32,028 nucleotides of DNA from Oscillospiraceae bacterium. Its GTDB lineage: Bacteria; Bacillota; Clostridia; Oscillospirales; Oscillospiraceae. Location of the stretch: NCBI GenBank assembly GCA_031270395.1, contig JAISXU010000014.1, positions 1 through 32,028 of the forward strand. Direction: 5' to 3'. A program made the translations under genes and the position numbers. Below are positions 15,869 through 22,407 of this stretch, piece after piece. The notes beneath the pieces were generated by a model. The model worked only from the letters and a program-made list of their open reading frames with translations. It was not told where the DNA came from and did no database searches. Position 1 is the first letter of the stretch. Every line of letters starts with the position of its first letter.

Positions 15869-16796
15869 TTTGATACCCATATTCCGGGGCACTGTCAAAC
15901 AACGCCAATTGTCCCGCCGTATTAACTGATTTGTATCCGGAGTTGATTTTAGGATTTTGGGGATCGTATATCGGTCTATTCATTGGGCGGGTTTTTAAGT
16001 CGCCATCCATTGCCCGTATCGTCCGGTCTATAGCAATTGAATAATATTCTTCCACTATCTCACAGCCCATTCCTCTGCGGTTATTTTTTAGGGCGGCTGC
16101 CGTCGTTGAGCCAACTCCCAGAAATGGATCAAAGACAAGATCGTCTTCATTGGTTAGTGACAAAACCAGCCTCTCTACCAACTCAATCGGGAATTGACAA
16201 GGGTGTATCGTCTTTTCCACGTGGTTGTACTTTACGTTAGGTATATCCCATATGTCGCTCGGATTTTTCCCCAGTGGATTGCAGGAATACTCGCCGACCC
16301 TCGGCCCCTTGAAATAACGTTTATTCGGATATTTTTGCGGGACTCTTATGGGGTCTAAATTAAAAACGTAATTGTCGGTTTTTGTAAACCATAAAATCGT
16401 CTCGTATCGTCCGGAAAACCTCTTGGATGCGTGTAACCCGTGGCCAAACTGCCAAATAATCCTATTTCGGAGTTTTAGTCTATGCTTTTGGAAAATGGGA
16501 TACAACAATATATCCAGCGGAATAATCTCTGAATTTTCAACAAAATTGCCTATTTGCCAGCATACGCTCCCGTCGTCGGCAAGTATGCGTACACATTCGT
16601 CGATTATTTGCTCCTGCATATTATAATACTCTTTCAAGCTTGATTTTTTCTCATAACTTTTACCGATATTATACGGGGGCGAGGTGACGACCAATCTGAC
16701 GGATTTATCCGGTACGGTTTCTACGAAATCGTAACAGGATCCGTTATTGATGATGGCATTTGCTTTATCTGTATACGTATTTGCAATATTACCCAT
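15855..16796 (-). CDS. DNA methyltransferase, beta-class, likely N4-cytosine
   Basis: A 313-residue SAM-dependent DNA methyltransferase. The catalytic motif IV TSPPYNIGKSYE is N-terminal (T38-Y42) and the SAM-binding motif DPFLGVGSTTAAAL is C-terminal (223-236), preceded by HPCQFPIELVERLV, the beta-class order. The TSPPY form is commonest in N4-cytosine enzymes but also occurs in N6-adenine ones. M.BglII is an N4-cytosine enzyme, which fits the adjacent BglII-like nuclease. The ATG at 16796 has AGGAG 11 bases upstream. The gene lies 33 bases after purA and overlaps the nuclease gene. Its low GC content marks it as acquired together with the nuclease. Confidence 0.9.
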   Translation of the reverse strand: MGNIANTYTDKANAIINNGSCYDFVETVPDKSVRLVVTSPPYNIGKSYEKKSSLKEYYNMQEQIIDECVRILADDGSVCWQIGNFVENSEIIPLDILLYPIFQKHRLKLRNRIIWQFGHGLHASKRFSGRYETILWFTKTDNYVFNLDPIRVPQKYPNKRYFKGPRVGEYSCNPLGKNPSDIWDIPNVKYNHVEKTIHPCQFPIELVERLVLSLTNEDDLVFDPFLGVGSTTAAALKNNRRGMGCEIVEEYYSIAIDRTIRAMDGDLKTRPMNRPIYDPQNPKINSGYKSVNTAGQLALFDSAPEYGYQNENS

Positions 16797-16829
16797 AGCT
16801 TGTCATACTCCTGTTCACATAGACCCTTT

Positions 16830-18107
16830 TCACACTTCACACTTGATAAAATAATCGTCCCGGCCGGGGCCCACCGACACATACTGTATCCGCGCTCCGA
16901 CGGCGTTCTCAATGAACCCGATGTAATCCCGCGCCGCCGAGGGCAGCTCCGCCGCGCTCCGGCAGCCCGATATGTCCGTCCCAAAGCCGGGCAGATACTC
17001 ATACACCGGTTTTGCCGCCTCCAGTTCGTCGCCGGTCGGAAAATCCGTGACGCGCGCGCCGCCGATATCGTAGGCGACGCAGACGGGGATGCGTTCCATG
17101 TAGGACAGCACGTCGAATTTGGTGAGCGCAAGAGTGTCCGCGCCCTGCATTTTCACCCCGAATCGGGACGCGACGCAGTCGAACGCGCCGACGCGTCTCG
17201 GCCTGCCCGTCGCCGTGCCATACTCCCCGCCCGCCTCGCGGAGCGCGTCGGCCTCCGCGCCGCTCATCTCAACCGTGAACGGCCCGCCGCCCACACTCGA
17301 GGAATACGCCTTCATAACGCCCACCACCCTGTCGAGACGTCTGCCGGGTATGCCCGCGCCGATAGGGCCGTAAGCCGCCAGCGTCGTTGACGACGTGGTG
17401 TATGGATAGATGCCGAAGTCTATATCCCTGAGCGTTCCGAGCTGCGCCTCCAGCATGATATTCTTACCGTCCGAGGCGGCGCTTTCAAGGTAGCTCTCGG
17501 TATTCGTGACAAAGGGCGCGAGCCTGCCGACAAACTCGCCGAGCCACGCGAGAGTATCGCCGACCGACACGGAGCCGGCGCCGTATCCCGACATGAGCAC
17601 ACTCTTAAATCCGGCAACTGTCTCGACCTTGCCGCGCAGCGTATCGGCGCGAAGCGCGTCGCCGACGCGCAGCGCCTTGCGGTGATATTTGTCGGAATAC
17701 ACGGGGGCGATGCCGCGCCGCGTGGAGCCCTGCGCGTTCGCGCCGAGCCTGTCTTCCTCCAGAACGTCAAGCGTGCGGTGATACGGCATACAGATTATCG
17801 CCTTCTCGCTGACTTTGAGGTTATCCGGCGTGATCTCCGCGCCGCGCGCGCGAAGCGTCTCAATCTCGTTCCACAGGTGTTCCGGATCTATGACCATGCC
17901 CGTCCCGAGCACGTTTACGATGCCCGCGCGGAATATACCGCACGGGATGAGGTTCAAGGCAAATTTCCCCATATCGTTCACCACGGTATGCCCCGCGTTG
18001 TTGCCGCCCTGATACCGCGCCACTATATCGTAACCGGCGCAGAGCAGATCGACCATGCGTCCCTTCCCCTCGTCGCCCCAGTTTATACCAACCACCGCTG
18101 TAATCAT
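16830..18107 (-). CDS. purA: Adenylosuccinate synthetase
   Basis: A 425-residue cytosolic enzyme that joins IMP and aspartate using GTP, the first committed step to AMP. The N-terminal GINWGDEGKGRMVDLL (7-22) is the P-loop-like signature with catalytic Asp12, followed by GGNNAGHTVV around residue 35-45 and the late GTATGRPRRVGAFDCVA loop. The ATG at 18107 has GGAGG 5 bases upstream and gives the canonical N-terminus; the frame stays open further upstream, but that extension is not family-like. GC content is high, like the host core genes, whereas the genes on both sides are AT-rich. It may be read through into the methyltransferase gene 33 bases downstream. Confidence 0.96.
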   Translation of the reverse strand: MITAVVGINWGDEGKGRMVDLLCAGYDIVARYQGGNNAGHTVVNDMGKFALNLIPCGIFRAGIVNVLGTGMVIDPEHLWNEIETLRARGAEITPDNLKVSEKAIICMPYHRTLDVLEEDRLGANAQGSTRRGIAPVYSDKYHRKALRVGDALRADTLRGKVETVAGFKSVLMSGYGAGSVSVGDTLAWLGEFVGRLAPFVTNTESYLESAASDGKNIMLEAQLGTLRDIDFGIYPYTTSSTTLAAYGPIGAGIPGRRLDRVVGVMKAYSSSVGGGPFTVEMSGAEADALREAGGEYGTATGRPRRVGAFDCVASRFGVKMQGADTLALTKFDVLSYMERIPVCVAYDIGGARVTDFPTGDELEAAKPVYEYLPGFGTDISGCRSAAELPSAARDYIGFIENAVGARIQYVSVGPGRDDYFIKCEV

Positions 18108-18183
18108 TTTAGCCTCCGATGTTAATCCGCTTGTATTAAGGTAATTGTAAAAACTATGCAAAAAGTCGTTGATATTCTTTTCA

Positions 18184-18441
18184 TTATCTTGCCTCTTTTT
18201 TCCCAAATATCTTATCCCAGAATTCATCAAGGGAATTTTTTGTCTCTTCCATTCTTTCGTCATAGTCGTTATAGCTGTCGTACATACGGGAGATAGCATT
18301 ACGCATTAAATCTGCTATATTTATGTCATTGCTCCCGGCAGTTGTCTTGTAACCAGTTATATCGCGCCCCAGCATTCTGCATAACAGTCCTCTCTTGATC
18401 AATTGGTGTCCGCGATGTATTAGACGGATTTTGCAGAACAT
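18184..18441 (-). CDS. Small hypothetical protein, AT-rich
   Basis: I do not recognise this 85-residue reading frame. The first half is basic; the second half (about residues 38-85) is hydrophilic and likely helical: DINIADLMRNAISRMYDSYN, then a charged stretch ending FWDKIFGKKEAR. There is no convincing ribosome binding site for the first ATG; an internal ATG at 18375 (MLGRDITGYK) with AGAGGA about 13 bases upstream is an alternative. It lies 51 bases after the 208-residue gene and 76 bases before purA, in an AT-rich stretch within the divided glutamate synthase locus. It could be a fragment of a larger inserted gene. Confidence 0.5.
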   Translation of the reverse strand: MFCKIRLIHRGHQLIKRGLLCRMLGRDITGYKTTAGSNDINIADLMRNAISRMYDSYNDYDERMEETKNSLDEFWDKIFGKKEAR

Positions 18442-18492
18442 AAAGTAAATATCGTCATTTGTTCGTCATTCGGGATATATGTTGTTCGCGTG

Positions 18493-19119
18493 TCACGAAA
18501 GTTCCCTCAGTTTTGTCAGAAAGTTCTGTATTACAGCCTTCTCTTGCGTGTTTGGCGTCCAAACATATGTCAACTGTGTGTCTGTCGATAGCAATCGCTT
18601 CATGAACATATCCCTCAGGTCGACATGCTGCAGACCCTCTTCCAACCAATCTAAGGACATAACGTCAATACACATGCTAAGCGGCAGATTTGTTTCCCCG
18701 GTGTTCTTGAAGTGTATAGCTCCCCTTACAGCGTTTTCGGTGCTGCCCATTACGCTAATATAGGTTGAAATCGTTAAATATTCGCTATTTGATATTAACC
18801 CGCTATTTCTAAGCTCTGCCGATAACCTATGGTAGTTCTCCATGGTTGCTGGGAATTTATATTTTGATATAATCTCCTTCCACTCCATGTCTGTATCGCT
18901 TAATTCATTGTCCGCCGCGCTTTCCACGCTTTTCGTTGGTATTTTGTAAGTCTCGAACGGTGAATATCGCGACCCAAGCACCACCTCGTCAGCATGAAAA
19001 AATGAGAACTTACTTGACCTTGAACCAAGTTTTACGTTGTTGTTGCTAATATCTGCGTTTGTTGGTATTCCAGAGATAATCTCCCAAGTGGGATAGCCGT
19101 TTATTGAACCAACCGCCAT
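18493..19119 (-). CDS. Hypothetical protein, AT-rich, unrecognised
   Basis: A 208-residue protein that I cannot assign to a family. It has no signal peptide or transmembrane segment, so it is probably cytosolic. The N-terminal third is rich in Ser/Asn/Gly and beta-like (VKLGSRSSKFSFFHADEVVL); the middle has a helical stretch (MENYHRLSAELRNSGLISN) and the C-terminal part reads LPLSMCIDVMSLDWLEEGL and ends in a helix. The ATG at 19119 has GGTGA 8 bases upstream. Codon use is far more AT-rich than in the glutamate synthase genes, suggesting transfer. It lies between the FMN-domain gene and purA, where a ferredoxin gene would be expected. A link to restriction or toxin functions nearby is only positional. 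Confidence 0.65.
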   Translation of the reverse strand: MAVGSINGYPTWEIISGIPTNADISNNNVKLGSRSSKFSFFHADEVVLGSRYSPFETYKIPTKSVESAADNELSDTDMEWKEIISKYKFPATMENYHRLSAELRNSGLISNSEYLTISTYISVMGSTENAVRGAIHFKNTGETNLPLSMCIDVMSLDWLEEGLQHVDLRDMFMKRLLSTDTQLTYVWTPNTQEKAVIQNFLTKLRELS

Positions 19120-19216
19120 TTTATGTCACCGCCCTGTTATTTTTCATTCAGCAGCAAAACGCCGCCTAGTATCCCGTGTTCAACACAATAGCACAACTTG
19201 GAATCAAATGCAAGCA

Positions 19217-19246
19217 GCCCGCCGCTCTGCTTGCCCGCCGCTCTGC
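19217..19246. repeat. Short tandem repeat in gap downstream of the FMN-domain gene
   Basis: GCCCGCCGCTCTGC occurs at 19217-19230 and 19233-19246, followed by a partial third unit GCCCGCC. It lies at the edge where GC-rich host sequence meets the AT-rich inserted genes. The rest of the 191-base gap (19120-19310) shows no gene and no clear promoter. Confidence 0.55.
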
Positions 19247-19310
19247 CCGCCTCTCGTCACTTTCGTGCGTAAATATCTGCTATTTTTACCCGCACCCGCC
19301 GTTCCGGAAT

Positions 19311-20816
19311 TTATTCCCCCGCGTGCCTGATTCCCAGTATCTCCAATTCTTTTTCGTTCAATCCGACGCCGCGGAGCATGAGGCGGTTGCCGCGCAGACT
19401 CTCTATTGAGTTTATGCCCATGCCGCCCATCATCTCCTCGATCTCGTGGCGCCACGCCGTCATCAGGTTCACAAGCCGCTTATAGCCTCCGTTCGGATTC
19501 AGGCGGCGCACGAGCTCCGGCGCCTGCGTGGCGATGCCCCAGTTGCATTTGCCGACGTTGCACGTCCTGCACAGATGGCACCCGAGCGCCAGCAGCACCG
19601 CCGTGCCGATGTACACGGCGTCGGCGCCTAAGGCTATCGCCTTTACGACGTCGGCGCTGTTGCGTATGCTCCCGGCGGCGAGCACGGATACGTTGTCGCG
19701 GATGCCCTCGTCACGCAGCCGCTTGTCCACGCTCGCGAGCGCCAGCTCTATCGGTATGCCCACGTGGTCGCGTATGCGCGTCGGGGCGGCGCCGGTCCCC
19801 CCGCGGAAGCCGTCTATCGAGATGACGTCGGCGCCGCTGCGCGCTATGCCGGAGGCTATCGCCGCGACGTTGTGTACGGCCGCTATCTTCACTATAACGG
19901 GCTTACGGTACGCCGTGGCCTCCTTCAGCGAGTAGACGAGCTGGCGCAGATCCTCTATCGAGTATATGTCGTGGTGCGGCGCGGGCGATATGGCGTCGCT
20001 GCCCTCCGGGATCATGCGTGTGCGCGATATGTCGCCCACCGTCTTGGTGCCCGGCAGATGTCCGCCGATTCCGGGCTTGGCGCCCTGCCCCATCTTGATC
20101 TCGATAGCCGCCGCCGCGTCTAAGTACCCCTTATGCACGCCGAAACGCCCGGAGGCGACCTGCACAATCGTGTTTTTTCCGTATCTGTAAAAATCCTCGT
20201 GCAGCCCGCCCTCGCCGGTGTTGTAGAATATGCCGAGCTGCTCCGCGGCGCGCGCTATCGACTCGTGCGCGTTATAGCTTATGGAGCCGTAGCTCATCGC
20301 GGAGAACATGACGGGCAGCCCGAGCCTCAGATGCGGCGGGGCGTCGCATATGATCTCACCGCTGTCTCCGCGCCTTATCTCCTGCGGCTTGCTCCCGAGA
20401 AAAACGCGCGTCTCCATCGGCTCGCGCAGCGGGTCGATAGACGGGTTTGTCACCTGTGAGGCGTTTATCAGTATCTTGTCAAAGTACACGGGATAATCGT
20501 CGGGATTGCCCATCGACGAGAGAAGTACGCCGCCGGACTCGGCCTGCTTGTAGACCTCTTTTATCTGGCGCGCGCTCCAGTTCTTGTTCTCCTTGAATCT
20601 GTGTCCGCTCTCAACTATTTTGAGCGCGCGCGTGGGACACAGCGACACGCATCTGTGACAGTTCACACACTTGTCGTCGTCGCTGACCATCTTGTCCATA
20701 TTCGGGACGTACTCGTGTACATCGTTGGCGCACTGGCGCTCGCAGACGCGGCACACTATACACCTATCGTAGTTGCGCGCGACCTCGTAGTCGGGATAGA
20801 TATATTTAACGGCCAT
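19311..20816 (-). CDS. Glutamate synthase FMN-binding domain with N-terminal ferredoxin module (split GltB, domain 2)
   Basis: A 501-residue protein carrying the synthase site that makes glutamate from 2-oxoglutarate and ammonia. Residues 15-62 are a two-cluster ferredoxin module (C19, C22, C25, C29 and C50, C53, C56, C60). Residues about 120-460 form the FMN beta/alpha barrel, with FSAMSYGSISYNAHESIARA, MGQGAKPGIGGHLPG and ISIDGFRGGTGAAPTRIRD. The late CHLCRTCNVGKCNWGIATQ would hold the 3Fe-4S cluster between FMN and the electron donors. The layout is that of archaeal/clostridial-type glutamate synthase. The ATG at 20816 lies 3 bases after the amidotransferase gene, with GGTGAG just upstream. 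It is the second gene of an operon from the promoter at 22005-22033. Confidence 0.94.
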   Translation of the reverse strand: MAVKYIYPDYEVARNYDRCIVCRVCERQCANDVHEYVPNMDKMVSDDDKCVNCHRCVSLCPTRALKIVESGHRFKENKNWSARQIKEVYKQAESGGVLLSSMGNPDDYPVYFDKILINASQVTNPSIDPLREPMETRVFLGSKPQEIRRGDSGEIICDAPPHLRLGLPVMFSAMSYGSISYNAHESIARAAEQLGIFYNTGEGGLHEDFYRYGKNTIVQVASGRFGVHKGYLDAAAAIEIKMGQGAKPGIGGHLPGTKTVGDISRTRMIPEGSDAISPAPHHDIYSIEDLRQLVYSLKEATAYRKPVIVKIAAVHNVAAIASGIARSGADVISIDGFRGGTGAAPTRIRDHVGIPIELALASVDKRLRDEGIRDNVSVLAAGSIRNSADVVKAIALGADAVYIGTAVLLALGCHLCRTCNVGKCNWGIATQAPELVRRLNPNGGYKRLVNLMTAWRHEIEEMMGGMGINSIESLRGNRLMLRGVGLNEKELEILGIRHAGE

Positions 20817-20819
20817 ATC

Positions 20820-21908
20820 TCACCGCACCCCCTTGTCGAGCGTCACAATAACTCCCTCGCCGCCGGCCGGCGCCCACACCCTGTCGAGATCGGGCTGTAT
20901 GACGCGTATCGCCGCTTCCTCGCTCGCCACGTACACCGTGTCCCCGCGCTCGGCCGCCACCATCGAACGCAGCTTCAGCCTGTCGTTGAGCGCCATCATG
21001 CCGCCGTCAAAGCCGACGAGGATGGAAAAGGGGCCGGTTATGAGGTACGACGAGAATATATTGCGCAGATATTCGTAGCGGCGGCGGTCGCTCTCCGGCA
21101 TACGCTCTATCGTCTGCCAGAATGGCGCCGCTATGACCGTGGCTATCTCGCCGAATGTCAGTCCCTTTCGCCTGTTCAGGTAGTCTATTATGTACGCTAT
21201 GACCTCCGTGTCCGTCTGGAGCGTACAGGGATAGCCGTACATCTCTATAGTGCGGCGGTTGGCGTCGTATGACGATATCTCGCCGTTGTGGACTACCGAG
21301 TATTCGAGCAATGAGAACGGGTGCGCGCCGCCCCACCAGCCGGGCGTATTCGTCGGATAGCGCCCGTGCGCCGTGAAGCAGTACCCTTCGTATTCCTCGA
21401 GCATATAGAAGCGTCCCACGTCCTCCGGGAATCCAACCGCCTTGAAAACGCCCATATCCCTGCCGCTCGAAAACACATAGGCGCCGTCTATGTCGCGGTT
21501 GACCTTCAAAACGGCACGCGCGACGTACTCGCGCTCATCAACGGCGTCAAATTCCAGCTTTTCCGCTATCGGCTTTACAAAATACCGCCATATTATGGGC
21601 TCGTCCGTGATCTCCGGTATGCGCCGCGTCGGAATCGCCGAGCTGTCGGCCACGTCGAAGCGCGACTGGATGAACCGCTCACATTCGCTCTTTGCGGTCT
21701 CGTCGTCGAAAAAGATGTGGAACGCGTAGTGCTTCCTGTATTTCGGGTATATCCCATAAGCCGCAAAGCCGCCGCCCAGCCCATTCGATCTGTCGTGCAT
21801 CACCGAGATCGATTTTATGACCTCGCCGCCGCCCAGCGGTCTGCCGCTCCTTGAAAATATGCCCGAAATGGCGCACCCCGACGGTATCCTCTGTTGCCCC
21901 TCTATCAT
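20820..21908 (-). CDS. Glutamate synthase class II glutamine amidotransferase (split GltB, domain 1)
   Basis: A 362-residue Ntn-type glutaminase supplying ammonia to the FMN subunit. The start MIEGQQRIPSGCAISGIFSR suggests an 11-residue propeptide removed to expose Cys12 as the N-terminal nucleophile. Further marks of class II amidotransferases are GRYPTNTPGWWGGAHPFSLL and VVHNGEISSYDANRR, and DTEVIAYIIDYL. The ATG at 21908 has GGAG 5 bases upstream, with another GGAGG before it; a longer reading starting 11 codons earlier would include that site and is unlikely. The gene is followed after 3 bases by the FMN-domain gene. It starts about 90 bases after a strong promoter. Confidence 0.92.
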   Translation of the reverse strand: MIEGQQRIPSGCAISGIFSRSGRPLGGGEVIKSISVMHDRSNGLGGGFAAYGIYPKYRKHYAFHIFFDDETAKSECERFIQSRFDVADSSAIPTRRIPEITDEPIIWRYFVKPIAEKLEFDAVDEREYVARAVLKVNRDIDGAYVFSSGRDMGVFKAVGFPEDVGRFYMLEEYEGYCFTAHGRYPTNTPGWWGGAHPFSLLEYSVVHNGEISSYDANRRTIEMYGYPCTLQTDTEVIAYIIDYLNRRKGLTFGEIATVIAAPFWQTIERMPESDRRRYEYLRNIFSSYLITGPFSILVGFDGGMMALNDRLKLRSMVAAERGDTVYVASEEAAIRVIQPDLDRVWAPAGGEGVIVTLDKGVR

Positions 21909-22004
21909 TATTTCTCCAAACCTCCCGCATTCCGGGCGCAAAAACGCCCGCCACCGCGTCGGCGCTCGTCTATCGCCCCCGCCGGCAGGATGAACATTTA
22001 CGTA

Positions 22005-22033
22005 ATTATATATCCAAATTGCCGCTAAGTCAA
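22005..22033 (-). promoter_or_regulatory. Sigma-A-like promoter for the glutamate synthase operon
   Basis: Minus-strand TTGACT (22028-22033) and TATAAT (22005-22010) are 17 bp apart. The -35 box overlaps the ireB stop codon. The leader of about 90 bases contains a small hairpin, GGGCG/CGCCC (21934-21938, 21945-21949). No riboswitch was recognised. Confidence 0.8.
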
Positions 22034-22278
22034 TTAGCGTCGAGGTAGTGTTTTACAAGCTCGCCGAGCAGTTCATCCCTGTCGAGACGGCAGATGAGAC
22101 TGCGCGCATTGTCATAGTTTGTGATGTACGTGGGGTCTTCCGACAGGATGTAACCTACAATCTGGTTGACAGGGTTGTAGCCCTTTACCCGCAAAGCGTC
22201 ATAGACGCGTGAGAGTACCTCCCGCGTCTGCGCCTTGCCGCCGAATACCGTAAACTTCCTTGTTGAATCGTCCATCAT
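22030..22278 (-). CDS. ireB: IreB family regulatory phosphoprotein
   Basis: An 82-residue small protein of the IreB (UPF0297) family, a substrate of the PASTA-domain Ser/Thr kinase that tunes cell-wall stress and cephalosporin resistance in Enterococcus. The core [20 protein letters not shown] and [20 protein letters not shown] are diagnostic. In other Bacillota it often adjoins ruvX (yqgF) and a UPF0473 gene; here neither is seen. The start is uncertain: ATG at 22278 or 22275 has GGGGGG 7 bases upstream; ATG at 22293 has GGAG but would leave almost no leader from the predicted promoter. It is a single-gene unit ending in the promoter of the glutamate synthase operon. Confidence 0.92.
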   Translation of the reverse strand: MMDDSTRKFTVFGGKAQTREVLSRVYDALRVKGYNPVNQIVGYILSEDPTYITNYDNARSLICRLDRDELLGELVKHYLDAN

Positions 22279-22305
22279 AGCAACGCCCCCCATCCTTATG
22301 CTCCT

Positions 22306-22333
22306 ATTATAGCAAAAATACGGATATAGTAAA
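22306..22333 (-). promoter_or_regulatory. Probable ireB promoter
   Basis: Minus-strand TATAAT (22306-22311) is preceded after 16 bp by TTTACT (22328-22333), a 4/6 match to the -35 consensus. Transcription would begin near 22299, giving a very short leader and favouring a start codon at 22278 or 22275. Confidence 0.5.
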
Positions 22334-22343
22334 GAGCGCGAGG

Positions 22344-22372
22344 TGGAAATATCGCGCCGGACATGCTATACT
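22344..22372 (+). promoter_or_regulatory. Extended -10 promoter for the helicase gene
   Basis: TATACT (22367-22372) is preceded by TGC, an extended -10 form, and after a 17-bp spacer by TGGAAA (22344-22349). It is divergent from the ireB promoter, with only 10 bp between the two -35 boxes. Confidence 0.6.
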
Positions 22373-22407
22373 CATGCTCAAAGATTAAAGGGAGGACGGC
22401 GTGACGT

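Noticed and set aside
18108-18299. A 64-residue N-terminal extension of purA
   Set aside because: The canonical PurA start with GGAGG is at 18107; the extension overlaps the small hypothetical gene and is not family-like.
21909-22004. Riboswitch or T-box in the glutamate synthase leader
   Set aside because: The leader is about 90 bases with one 5-bp hairpin and no conserved riboswitch core or antiterminator.
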